Shown: positions 1 through 7,890 of the stretch, one piece after another
Position numbering within the stretch: position 1 is the first letter of the stretch
How the letters are laid out: each line of letters begins with the position of its first letter
From: Actinomycetota bacterium
GTDB taxonomy: Bacteria; Actinomycetota; Geothermincolia; Geothermincolales; RBG-13-55-18
DNA: 64,000 nucleotides
Direction of reading: 5' to 3'
Assembly: GCA_013178005.1 (NCBI GenBank)
Contig: JABLXL010000014.1
Location: 1 to 64,000, forward strand
The notes under the pieces: generated by a model
Seen by the model: the letters and a program-made list of their open reading frames with translations, nothing else
Database searches by the model: none
Told to the model about the DNA's origin: nothing
Position numbers and translations under genes: made by a program

Positions 1-10
1 AAGGAGGCAT

Positions 11-475
11 TCAGCTCTGGACTACAAGAGCCCGGCGGAGTATGAAAGAATGCTTACGGAAACTGAAGAGGCAGCGGAGATGGCCGCTGCCACAATTTGA
101 GGTGTCAACAGAAACGGGGCAAGTCCAATCTTCTTCGTCTTCTTTAATGCCATCCTCCAATGAAGTCTTCTCTCTTTCCATCTCTTCCTGTTCATGCTGG
201 AGGTCAAATATTAAGTCCATTAGCTCCATTCTCTTTTGCTCGAGTTCTTCCAGTTGCTGTTGAATTGCATCAAGTTCATTCTCCGCGCTCTTCTTTTCAC
301 CCTTGATAGTGCGGGCCTGTTCCTTCTTTCTGGCAATCTCTGTATATATTTGTTTGCGCTCTTGGTCTTTTCCTTTTCTCTCCTGTTTTTTCCTTTTGAT
401 TGCCTCTTCAGTGGACTTCTTGGAACTATATATTTCCTGTGTTCTTTCTCTCAGAATATCACTCAATTTTGCCAT
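11..475 (-). CDS. Coiled-coil protein coupled to a RadA-like ATPase
   Basis: Unrecognised 154-residue protein. Residues about 15-115 are almost entirely charged heptad-like sequence rich in Lys, Glu, Arg and Gln, so a long coiled coil is very likely. The last 35 residues contain three Cys and do not look helical. No signal peptide or membrane segment is seen. The ATG lies one base after the TAG of the RadA-like gene, so the two are almost certainly co-transcribed and translationally coupled. Base composition is clearly more AT-rich than the rest of the window, matching its partner and suggesting joint transfer. A partner or scaffold role for the ATPase is inference from position only. Confidence 0.6.
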   Translation of the reverse strand: MAKLSDILRERTQEIYSSKKSTEEAIKRKKQERKGKDQERKQIYTEIARKKEQARTIKGEKKSAENELDAIQQQLEELEQKRMELMDLIFDLQHEQEEMEREKTSLEDGIKEDEEDWTCPVSVDTSNCGSGHLRCLFSFRKHSFILRRALVVQS

Positions 476-476
476 T

Positions 477-1781
477 CTACTCTGATTCCTCCCTCAAATC
501 CGGCCACGTTTTAAATACAGCATCGTCCAAAGTTGAACATTCTATCACCGTAGCCTCTACCCCAAGCTCTCTAAGCGCCTGTGCCGCCCTAGACGGGCAG
601 AATACTGCAACCGGTTTCTGTATGTTCCCCGCGTCTATATCTGCCGCCAAATCCATTATCAACTGCTCGGGCAGCTCTCTTACCTGGCGCAGTAAATCAA
701 TCTCGCCTAAATAGATATGATATTGAGGGATGGTTCTCTGAATGTATGACGCGATCAGGGACATAGCAAGTGGAAGCCCTAGTATGCTCCTATATATTCT
801 CTCTTCCGGTATCCTGCAATGGATGGAGTAGTCCAAATCATCAATATCCAACTCTGGAAGTTGGCTAATGCAGTTTATAAGCTGCTCGATTTCTTTCCTT
901 GGTAGGTTGGGGGCCGTGATTTTTCCTTTCCCCCCATAGGCAGGGAGGCTGACGATTGCCTGTGCTTCAGCGATGCCACCCGTTCTGCCAATGTAGGTTC
1001 TGGCAACTGCAGCAGTTGACTCCGTGTGCGGTGATTCTCGCAATTCCGTTGTATCCTTATCCATTAAGAGAGGAATTGGTTTGAAAACGGATGGCCCAAA
1101 TCTGTTCTTTGGTATGAACATAGGCCTGTAAACCATCGCTTTGCGCATCAGCATAACCGTATCCACATTATGTTCCATGCCTTTGGGACCAGCAATTTCA
1201 CCAGCCTTGGTAACATGGCTTATCAACAAGACGGTAATATTAGCGCTCTTACAGGCACGGCAAAAAGCGTAAAGCTCTTTGTATTTTGTCGTTGCAGAGC
1301 TCGACAAACCCTGCCCTTGGACAGAATCGAGAACAATGAGCCCTGCTCCATGGTATTTTCCATTCGGACTAAGTACTTTATGGGATAAGAATTCCGGAAG
1401 ATTCGAAATGTCATAGACAGCGTCTTCCGGCATGATCATTTTCCGCGCCGTATTTGCTATTTCTTTGGGCGATTTAGCCGAAAGCATTCTTGCCCTCTTA
1501 GATAGGTCTTCTTTTGATTGTTCATTGAGGATATATAGGGTCTTGATGCCCTGTGCTCCAACATCGAGGGCTATCTGTAATGCTAACGTGCTCTTGCCAA
1601 TACCCGGGTGACCGGCCAGCAAATATATTCCACCTTGAACAAATTTGTCGATTCTATGAACCAACCAGGTAAGCTTGTCCGTGAGCGGAATCGTCCTATA
1701 TTCCGGCTCGCCGATCTCATAAAGACTCTCTGCTTGTGCAACATCTGGCCTTGTATCTTCAGCATCTTCTTTTCTGGCCAT
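477..1781 (-). CDS. RadA/Sms-like RecA-fold ATPase without zinc finger
   Basis: A 434-residue RadA/Sms paralogue. Counting from an upstream in-frame TTG at 1793, a Walker A GHPGIGKST is at residues 61-69, a Walker B-like hydrophobic strand LIVLDS near 152-157, and the RadA signature KNRFG at 229-233. The C-terminal half keeps a Lon-protease-like (P) domain, with GEIDLLRQVRELP aligning to the family's GEVGLxGEVRxVP segment. The N-terminal CxxC zinc finger of housekeeping RadA is absent; about 35 residues of unrelated sequence replace it. The ATG at 1781 is preferred because GGAGG lies just upstream. RadA family members are DnaB-like helicases acting on recombination intermediates; this copy probably has a specialised role with the coiled-coil protein. 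It lies in AT-rich DNA next to tRNA-Tyr. Confidence 0.8.
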   Translation of the reverse strand: MARKEDAEDTRPDVAQAESLYEIGEPEYRTIPLTDKLTWLVHRIDKFVQGGIYLLAGHPGIGKSTLALQIALDVGAQGIKTLYILNEQSKEDLSKRARMLSAKSPKEIANTARKMIMPEDAVYDISNLPEFLSHKVLSPNGKYHGAGLIVLDSVQGQGLSSSATTKYKELYAFCRACKSANITVLLISHVTKAGEIAGPKGMEHNVDTVMLMRKAMVYRPMFIPKNRFGPSVFKPIPLLMDKDTTELRESPHTESTAAVARTYIGRTGGIAEAQAIVSLPAYGGKGKITAPNLPRKEIEQLINCISQLPELDIDDLDYSIHCRIPEERIYRSILGLPLAMSLIASYIQRTIPQYHIYLGEIDLLRQVRELPEQLIMDLAADIDAGNIQKPVAVFCPSRAAQALRELGVEATVIECSTLDDAVFKTWPDLREESE

Positions 1782-2087
1782 GTTGACCTCCAATCATACA
1801 GCTATGTACAACGAAAATGGTTTCAAACATTGCGGTTCTAACTACTAGCTCAAATACCCTATATACATTCTTAGATTATATTATAGCTTTATTCAGTGAC
1901 AACGCTGGCCATTCGAGAATTCAAACCACCAAACGCTCATACAACCCAATAGGCCTACGCTGCATTGCCTATGAGAAAACAAGCGTGTTGACTATTTGTT
2001 GACCGAGGCCAACTCACGGGACTCATATGGTTCGGGAAAACAACGAGCAGGTCCGAGAACACCACCTCTGACCTGCTTTTTTATCCC
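1782..2087. other. AT-rich junction between island and tRNA-Tyr
   Basis: No gene is supported here. The first 100 bases hold an AT-rich stretch (about 1850-1890) that probably contains the promoter of the leftward RadA-like gene. Composition changes sharply to GC-rich at the tRNA 3' end. Because the tRNA is on the minus strand, its 3' end faces this segment, the usual geometry for an element integrated at a tRNA gene. No integrase or second attachment site is in the window. Confidence 0.4.
2047..2082 (+). terminator. Hairpin plus T-run beside tRNA-Tyr
   Basis: The inverted repeat GCAGGTC (2047-2053) and GACCTGC (2070-2076) is followed by six T on the plus strand. It reads as an intrinsic terminator for rightward transcription towards the tRNA. 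On the minus strand the same stem lies just past the tRNA 3' end and is followed by a weaker T-rich stretch, so it may act in both directions. Confidence 0.5.
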
Positions 2088-2172
2088 TGGTGGGGGAGGG
2101 TGGATTCGAACCACCGAAGGCTGCGCCAACGGATTTACAGTCCGTCCCCTTTGGCCACTCGGGTACTCCCCC
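2088..2172 (-). tRNA. tRNA-Tyr (GTA)
   Basis: Read on the minus strand, the acceptor stem GGGGGAG pairs with CTCCCCC, followed by discriminator A and an encoded CCA (2088-2090). The anticodon loop CTGTAAA carries GTA. The D-arm is CCGAGTGG, the T-arm has GGTTCGAATCC, and the long variable arm marks a class II tRNA, as expected for bacterial tRNA-Tyr. All arms close without mismatch in the acceptor. The 3' end directly abuts the AT-rich segment. Confidence 0.95.
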
Positions 2173-2190
2173 GCGCTAAAGGGGCCCCGC

Positions 2191-2544
2191 TCAATCGTCG
2201 AGGCACCGTTGCAAATTATCGTAAATGGAGAAGACTTTGTCCAGACCAGTCACCGTGAACACTTTGAGTATGTTGCGCTTGTTGCAGATAAGCCTGATGG
2301 TGCCGCCCTCCATCCTGGTCTTCTTGAGCGCTGCCACCACAACCCCGAGTCCGGTGGAATCCATGAACTCCAGGCCGTTGAGGTCTATGATGATGTCTTT
2401 CTTGCCGGACTCAATGGTCTCGTACACCGCCTCCTTGAACTCGGCGGACGTGGAGAGGTCTATCTCTCCCTCCAGGGTTATCACGGATACGCCATCCAGA
2501 TCCTTGACCTCGGTGCGAAGAAATGCTCCCCCTGTCTCGTTCAA
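2191..2544 (-). CDS. STAS-domain anti-sigma factor antagonist
   Basis: A 117-residue SpoIIAA/RsbV-type STAS protein. It binds the cognate anti-sigma factor and is switched by phosphorylation of a conserved Ser. The family motif MDSTGLGVVVAA contains that Ser, preceded by the typical beta strand IIIDLNGLEF. A TTG at 2544 is chosen as start because AGGAG sits five bases upstream; a longer frame to 2622 has no ribosome binding site. It is divergent from the rsbW-like/sigma pair rather than in one operon with them, unlike the classical spoIIAA-spoIIAB-sigF order. Partnership with that pair is inferred from adjacency. Confidence 0.85.
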   Translation of the reverse strand: MNETGGAFLRTEVKDLDGVSVITLEGEIDLSTSAEFKEAVYETIESGKKDIIIDLNGLEFMDSTGLGVVVAALKKTRMEGGTIRLICNKRNILKVFTVTGLDKVFSIYDNLQRCLDD

Positions 2545-2720
2545 CTCATCTCCTTCCCTGTGGTATCCCCGGCACACCGCGTACGCATATAAGTTTATCA
2601 CGCCGGGTAGATCGTTTATCAACTTACCGACGAGTTTCCGCAGTACCCCTAATTAAAACGCAAGACACAGACCTCAAGTTACCACGCAGAACAAGACAAG
2701 TTGCTTATTCTCCTCGGACG

Positions 2721-2745
2721 GTTTTAGATTTTCCCGCAAGGGGAA
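2721..2745 (+). promoter_or_regulatory. SigB/SigF-type promoter
   Basis: GTTTTA (2721-2726), 13 bases, then GGGGAA (2740-2745). This is close to the general-stress SigB/SigF consensus GTTTAA-N12-14-GGGTAT. It lies about 125 bases upstream of the anti-sigma gene and points at it, suggesting that the sigma factor drives its own operon, as is common for this family. No TTGACA/TATAAT pair stands out in the same interval. Confidence 0.5.
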
Positions 2746-2869
2746 CATAATCTACGTCCGGGTCGGAAACGGAGCCGCCTGATACATCTTGATAGCCTGC
2801 GTAAGGCGGGCGGCGAGCGGTACGATCCCGCGAACAAACAAAAGGCCCGTGCATGGGGAGTGAGGTGCT

Positions 2870-3256
2870 TTGAAGGACAACGGGGAAGTGATCCGGCTCA
2901 GGGTGCCTGCGGAGCAGTTCTCACGGCAACTCATCAGGCTGGCGGTTTACCTCGTGGCAAGCCGCATGGACTTCAACCTGGCGCAACTCGAGGACCTGCG
3001 TATCGCCATCGACGAGGCCAGCAATTACGCGGTGGTGCATTCCGCCGAGCGCTCCAACCTGGAAGTTGAAATACAACCGGGCAAGGAGTACCTTGAAATC
3101 GTGGTGACTTCGCGGTTGGCCGAAAACGGCGAGGCGCGATCGGTGGTGCCGGAGTCCTTCAGCCGCATGATCATGGAGTCCGTGGTGGACGCCGTGGACC
3201 TGGAACGGGAGGAATCTACCTGTCGTATTTCCCTGCGTAAGAGACGCGACGAGTGA
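2870..3256 (+). CDS. RsbW/SpoIIAB-like anti-sigma factor, degenerate ATP site
   Basis: A 128-residue GHKL-fold protein of the RsbW/SpoIIAB type, expected to hold the following sigma factor inactive until the STAS antagonist releases it. The N-box helix is recognisable (EDLRIAIDEASNYAV, about residues 41-55). The G1 box, normally DxGxG, is not: the expected position reads VTSRLAENGEA. ATP binding and kinase activity are therefore doubtful, although the STAS partner keeps its Ser. Start is TTG at 2870 with GGGGAGTGAGG upstream. The stop overlaps the sigma gene start by four bases (GTGA), so the two are translationally coupled. Confidence 0.8.
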   Translation: MKDNGEVIRLRVPAEQFSRQLIRLAVYLVASRMDFNLAQLEDLRIAIDEASNYAVVHSAERSNLEVEIQPGKEYLEIVVTSRLAENGEARSVVPESFSRMIMESVVDAVDLEREESTCRISLRKRRDE

Positions 3257-4080
3257 ACGGCCCTACCGTAGCGCGCCACCTCAGGGGGGTTGCTTCCTTG
3301 CGGGAAGACGAGGAAAAGCGAAAGGAAAGAAGGCGCCGGGTAAGGGAGCTGTTCAAAGCCCTAAGGGAGACCGGCGATCCGTCCATCCGCGACGAACTCA
3401 TCGCCCTGAATATCCATCTCGTGGAGTACCTGGCGCGGAAGTTCTCGAACCGCGGTGAGCCCCTCGAGGACCTCTTGCAAGTCGGATATATCGGCCTCAT
3501 CAAGGCCATAGACCGTTACGACCTCGAGAGGGGCGTGGAATTCAGCACCTACGCGACCCCCACCATCGTGGGCGAGCTAAAGCGATACTTCCGCGACAAG
3601 GGCTGGGCCATCCGCATCCCCCGGCGCCTCCAGATGCGCGACCTGGAAGTTAACCAGGCCATAGATATCCTCACGCAGGAACTGCACCGCTCCCCTACCC
3701 TGCAGGAGATCGCCGACTACCTGGAATTAAGCCTCGAGGAAGTGGTGGAGATCCTGGAAAGCTCCTATGTGACCAACTACCTCAGCCTGGACAGCATCTA
3801 CGTCAACGGGTCCGAGGACCGCGGCTTCTGCCTCCTCGATTACCTGGGCGGAGATGACGACGAGTTCTCGCTCGCCGAGGACCGCGACACCCTGGAGAAG
3901 CTCATCTCCTGCCTATCGGAGAGGGAACAGAAGGTAATATTCATGCGCTTCTTCCGCGGCATGACCCAGATCGAGATCGCGAGGGAGCTGAACATCTCCC
4001 AGATGCACGTCTCTCGCCTTCTGCGCAAGATACTGGAAAAGCTGCGTGGCGAGCTGGAGCTGGAGGCGGAGGAGATGTAG
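3253..4080 (+). CDS. RNA polymerase sigma factor, SigB/SigF/SigG type
   Basis: A 275-residue sigma-70 group 3 factor. Region 2 is clear (LLQVGYIGLIKAIDRYD then EFSTYATPTIVGELKRYFRD, about residues 76-120). Region 3 follows (RIPRRLQMRDLEVNQAI), then region 4 with its helix-turn-helix (LSEREQKVIFMRFFRGMTQ and IARELNISQMHVSRLLR, about 215-262). Length and the IPRR/TYA motifs match the SigB/SigF family controlled by RsbW-like anti-sigma factors. GTG start overlaps the anti-sigma stop. The likely regulon is general stress or developmental; which of these cannot be told from the sequence. Confidence 0.92.
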   Translation: MNGPTVARHLRGVASLREDEEKRKERRRRVRELFKALRETGDPSIRDELIALNIHLVEYLARKFSNRGEPLEDLLQVGYIGLIKAIDRYDLERGVEFSTYATPTIVGELKRYFRDKGWAIRIPRRLQMRDLEVNQAIDILTQELHRSPTLQEIADYLELSLEEVVEILESSYVTNYLSLDSIYVNGSEDRGFCLLDYLGGDDDEFSLAEDRDTLEKLISCLSEREQKVIFMRFFRGMTQIEIARELNISQMHVSRLLRKILEKLRGELELEAEEM

Positions 4081-4338
4081 GAGTTTTACACATCCGGCGG
4101 AGACGAGCTGGAGAAGTAAGTGGCGGGCAAAGCCCTTTTCACGCCCTTGCACCGAAGGATATCAACGTCAAGTAGAGATTCAGGTTGGTGGAAAGAGCCC
4201 TTCTTTCAATACGCTCAATAATGATAGAAGGTGCGTTTTAAAACCCAAAGGAACCGGAGATAACGTAAATTAAGATGGGGGTCGGGCGCCGCGGCTCGCT
4301 ATGCTCCGGATAGGGCATCCACGGATATCCCTGCCCCA

Positions 4339-5169
4339 TCATTCATCCTCGAACAGCGTCTCCTGCCCGTCCCCCTTCCCCAGGGGGAACACGCGTTCTG
4401 CGGGAAGCATGCCGGAAAGCATCACCGCGTTGCGCGGCGCCTTGCCCCGGTAATGGTTGTTGAAGATGGCGTAAGTCTTTTCGGCCTTTTCGTCCAGCTC
4501 CAGCAAGCCGGGGACCCACTCGGCCAGCTCCTCCTCGCTGTAGAGATAATCGTACCTCTCCCATGATTCCCTCTTGCGGTCCCACCAGGTCTCGTAGTTG
4601 CGCCCGTGAAAGCGAACGTACCCTATGTTTCCGGTGAGAATCACGTGTGGTTTTACCAGACCTTTCAGGCGAGGCTCGTCCACGCAGCAGAACCCCAGGT
4701 TGAGTTCCCGCAGCAGGTCCAGGGTCTCGTCGGTTATCCAGCCCTCATTGCGGAACTCCACCACTATGTCCTGTGCGGGAAGGAGCTCGCGAAAGAAACG
4801 CAGGTAGTCCCTGTTGGCCTCGTTGTTCTTGAAGCCCCAGGGGAACTGGGCGAGCACGCACGCCAGTTTGCCGTTGTCCTCCATGGGCCTGAGCACTTCC
4901 CTGAAGCGCTCGAAGTCGCCGGCGTTGTCGGCGTAGGAATGGGTCAGGCCCTTGTAGGCCTTGACGATGAAGCGGAAATCCGGCGCGGTGCGCCTGGCCA
5001 TGGAAAGCATGCTGCGAGGCGAGGGAAGGGCGTGCCAGGTGCTGTTGACCTCCACCACCGGAAAGCGGGCGGAATAATATTCGAGCATGTACTTTCTATC
5101 CATATCCTCGGGATAGAAAGCACCTTTCCAGTCCTGGTAACTGAACCCCGCCGTCCCGATATAGATCAT
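4339..5169 (-). CDS. DUF72 (YecE-like) TIM-barrel protein
   Basis: A 276-residue DUF72 protein. Family hallmarks are the N-terminal IGTAGFSYQDWKGAFYPE, the segment VEVNSTWHALPS, and the C-terminal YAIFNNHYRGKAPRNA. DUF72 proteins adopt a TIM-barrel related to xylose isomerase-like folds; their activity is not established. The protein appears full length and soluble. The ATG at 5169 has only a weak GAGAG upstream. It is monocistronic, separated from veg by about 110 bases containing a GC-rich hairpin. Confidence 0.88.
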   Translation of the reverse strand: MIYIGTAGFSYQDWKGAFYPEDMDRKYMLEYYSARFPVVEVNSTWHALPSPRSMLSMARRTAPDFRFIVKAYKGLTHSYADNAGDFERFREVLRPMEDNGKLACVLAQFPWGFKNNEANRDYLRFFRELLPAQDIVVEFRNEGWITDETLDLLRELNLGFCCVDEPRLKGLVKPHVILTGNIGYVRFHGRNYETWWDRKRESWERYDYLYSEEELAEWVPGLLELDEKAEKTYAIFNNHYRGKAPRNAVMLSGMLPAERVFPLGKGDGQETLFEDE

Positions 5170-5231
5170 CTCTCAGCACATCCCGACTTTACCTCCGAGG
5201 CGGGAAAGCCTCCCTTCCCCGAAAAGCCAAG

Positions 5232-5258
5232 TCCCCGCCACCTGCGGGGCGGCGGGGA
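5232..5258 (-). terminator. GC-rich hairpin after veg
   Basis: An eight-base perfect stem, TCCCCGCC (5232-5239) with GGCGGGGA (5251-5258), lies 23 bases after the veg stop on the minus strand. Only a loose T-rich stretch follows, so it is a possible rather than a clear intrinsic terminator. Confidence 0.35.
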
Positions 5259-5280
5259 ACGAGTGGTCTTGTCAACGGAT

Positions 5281-5538
5281 CTAGTTTTCCAGGATCTTTA
5301 CGTCATCTATGGCCACGTCAACATAGCTGTACGCGACCCTTTCGTCCACGTTGCGGCGGTTCTTGAAACGGAAGAGGAAAACGGTAGGGTATACTCCCTC
5401 GACGATGCCCTCTTTTTCCTCCCAGTGCGTCTTGGGCTTAGACTCCTTCACGGAGATGCGCACGACCTTCCCCACCAGGCCCCTCATGGTCTCCATGATG
5501 TCCGTGATGTTGGTGGTTTCGATTCCCGTCGGCTTCAT
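5281..5538 (-). CDS. veg: Veg family protein
   Basis: A small (85-residue) Veg-family protein. The central motif EGIVEGVYPTVFLF and the C-terminal ERVAYSYVDV match Bacillus Veg (ILAETYPSVFVI, ERVSYSYADV). Veg is found in Firmicutes and some Actinobacteria; in Bacillus it is linked to biofilm matrix control and spore outgrowth, but its biochemistry is unclear. ATG at 5538 is preferred over an upstream in-frame GTG because the GTG is itself part of the ribosome binding site GAGGTG. No signal peptide. Confidence 0.85.
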   Translation of the reverse strand: MKPTGIETTNITDIMETMRGLVGKVVRISVKESKPKTHWEEKEGIVEGVYPTVFLFRFKNRRNVDERVAYSYVDVAIDDVKILEN

Positions 5539-6373
5539 ACTGACTATCACCTCGGCTTTTCCTAGATATACAGAAAAAACATTTTACCACCGTTTTCCCT
5601 GTACCGCCAGCATTTCATAGATTTGTGACGGAAAATACGGCGATTTGGTTCCGCCAATTTTCCTCAAACCCGTTCAATATTTCGTCGAGCCGTGCCCCGT
5701 TTCCTCCATCTTTCTCGAATCCACGAAAACGGAATCCATATGTGGTGCGGTCACCACGAAGGATCGATTCAAGAACCGTCGCCATGCAAGGCCAGGCGTC
5801 ATCCGCCCTCATCCGTTCGTTCGAGATTCCCTGGAAAAACGCCTCCGGGCCGGGTTTCAGCGCCGGTCCCGATATACGAGTCTTTCATTAAAATTAAACG
5901 CCAGGGGCATGTAAAGGTTACTCATGGGTTAGGTTAATATCGTCTTTCCCCCTGCCCCCAAATCGCCATACCTTTTTCGCGGGCTGGACGTTTATGCAGT
6001 TCAGCCTCGGATTCAGGCCTCTGCTGCAGTGTTCCGCAGTGATAACCATCTCTTTTATGCGTGATTTGGGAACGTAAGGAGCGATAACGATGGCCGAGCA
6101 ATACCGTCTTGCCCTATATAGATTAAATATCTGCTAGAGGGTTACTATTTTAATTTAACGGCGCTTGCCAAGCTGATCTTCCACCGCTGAACACGCGCTC
6201 TGATGCTCCATGCGCTTACGCGTGCTCGCCTTGGGCCACTTCCCGCCTTCTTGGCCTGTGGTTCGGCGGACCGGCAACATCGAGCCCTTCTTAGGAATGG
6301 CGAGGCATGGCTGACGTCCACCCTTTCATTGCGTGTGTGTGGATTGGTTCGAGGCTAAAGGGGCCCGGGAACG
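5539..6373. other. Long intergenic region, no supported gene
   Basis: About 830 bases without a convincing gene. Short open frames exist on both strands, for example a 65-codon minus frame at 5615-5812, but none has a good ribosome binding site together with recognisable protein character. The veg promoter must lie at the left end. The stretch 5920-6160 is less GC-rich than its surroundings. No tRNA, repeat array or strong terminator was recognised. Confidence 0.4.
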
Positions 6374-7558
6374 TCATCGCGCGGCCATTGAGCGCAGGTA
6401 ATCCACCGCCTCCTTGAGGGTGGACACGGCGTGGAGCTCCATGTCGGTGGACACCCCGGCCAGGTCCTCCTGGTTGTCCGCTGGGTAAAGGAAGACCTCC
6501 GCCCCCTCCCCCTCAGCGGCGAGTATTTTCATGGGTAGGCCGCCTATGGGTCCCACGTCTCCTTCCAGGGTGATCTCCCCCGTCCCCGCCACCTTCTCAC
6601 CCGCGGTGAGGTCCTCGGGAGTCAGGGCGTTTACCAGCGAAAGGGTCATCATCAACCCCGCCGAGGGCCCTTTCACCGTCTCCATGTCCCACGACACCTT
6701 CGGGGCGGTGGAATAGGTGAAGTAATCCCTTATGGATACGCCGATTACCCTGCGATCCAGGGCCGGCTCGTACACCGGGATCACCTCCACCTCGCGTTCC
6801 TCTTCCAGAAGAATCGAGGCGAGGTCCGGCCTGGTCGCGGCGCCATTTGATGACTCGTCCGCCGACTCCCTGAGCTTCTCGGCATCGAGCTTTCTCAAGG
6901 TCAGGATGACGCTTTCTCCCTCGGGGGCCGCGTTTATGAGGGCGTTCAGGCCCTCCCCGCCGGTGACCGGCTCGCCGTTGACGGCCACTATAACCTCTCC
7001 GGGATTGACCGCGCCCTGCGCGGGATATCCTCCGGCCACCGCCACCACCAACGCCCCCATCCCCTTCACCTCTACCGGGATGCCGGCTTCCCGCAGTCCG
7101 GCCACGGTGGCGGTATCCTGGCTGACGTAGGTTATGACGGTGTCCACGATGTCCTGCTCCTCCGAATCGAGCTCTTCTCCCAGGTAATCACGCACCTTGA
7201 TGAGGTCAAACCCATCGGAGAAAAGGGATAGGGCAGATGTGAGCAGGTTGGACTCCTGTATGGACACCGAGGTGAGCATGAACTCCCCCTGCGAGGAATA
7301 GGTCTGAGCGCCCTCCACCTCGAGATCGGCCTGCAAGTCGAACGCCGGGCCGGGGCTTTCCAGCAGAAAGCCGGTGGGGACTATCGTCACCATCAAGACC
7401 AGGGGCAGGAGAAGGGGAAGCGCCAGCCTGGCCAAAGCGCTTCCCAGGGTCAGGCGCTGGGCGGGAGGCGGCGTGACGGCGCTCGCTTCCGGGAGGCCTG
7501 CGCCTTTGCGAAACCTCCCGGGCCTTTTTTTCGCTGTTTGCCCTTCCGGTGTCAACAT
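6374..7558 (-). CDS. PDZ and Lon-type serine protease, YlbL-like
   Basis: A 394-residue membrane-anchored S16-family protease of the YlbL type. One transmembrane helix spans about residues 46-66, with a basic cytoplasmic N-terminus. A PDZ domain covers about 155-225, including AQGAVNPGEVIVAVNGEPV. The C-terminal Lon-like domain contains the catalytic Ser299 in KGPSAGLMM and Lys344 in GPIGGLPMKILAA, the expected Ser-Lys dyad. In Bacillus, YlbL takes part in removing a DNA-damage checkpoint inhibitor; here the substrate is unknown. ATG start at 7558. Length is normal for the family. Confidence 0.9.
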   Translation of the reverse strand: MLTPEGQTAKKRPGRFRKGAGLPEASAVTPPPAQRLTLGSALARLALPLLLPLVLMVTIVPTGFLLESPGPAFDLQADLEVEGAQTYSSQGEFMLTSVSIQESNLLTSALSLFSDGFDLIKVRDYLGEELDSEEQDIVDTVITYVSQDTATVAGLREAGIPVEVKGMGALVVAVAGGYPAQGAVNPGEVIVAVNGEPVTGGEGLNALINAAPEGESVILTLRKLDAEKLRESADESSNGAATRPDLASILLEEEREVEVIPVYEPALDRRVIGVSIRDYFTYSTAPKVSWDMETVKGPSAGLMMTLSLVNALTPEDLTAGEKVAGTGEITLEGDVGPIGGLPMKILAAEGEGAEVFLYPADNQEDLAGVSTDMELHAVSTLKEAVDYLRSMAAR

Positions 7559-7890
7559 GGCATGATCTTTCGCCTTCTACAACCCTTGCGCTCAAGCAAG
7601 AAAATCCTTGACGCAGTTCATCACGCTTCTAATCGGCGGCCTTTTACATCCTTTAACCCTTGCCTTCAGGCCCCGAAATCTAAAGGGGTGGAAAGGCGAC
7701 GTGCTCCCGCGATCGCCCCCGGGTCTTCTCTTGCATTCAAGGAAAGGCTCCTTTTCCCGCCCAGTGCGGTCGATGCTTCCCCTCGCGGTCCCGCTGGCGA
7801 ATTTGCCCGCTCCACGGTCTCGCGGCCTGCTTGGGACGCCTAGCGTTGAGCGCCCGATCCTGCTTCGCACGGTCGCTTCAGGGCCTCCCA
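7559..7890. other. Intergenic region, nothing recognised
   Basis: About 330 GC-rich bases between the radical SAM gene stop and the PDZ protease start, both genes leftward. The protease promoter should lie near the left end. Long frames through here are antisense or frame-shifted readings of neighbouring genes. No hairpin with a T-run, repeat or RNA gene was seen. Confidence 0.35.

Noticed and set aside
5615-5812. 65-codon minus-strand frame downstream of the PDZ protease
   Set aside because: No ribosome binding site, no recognisable family; left as intergenic.
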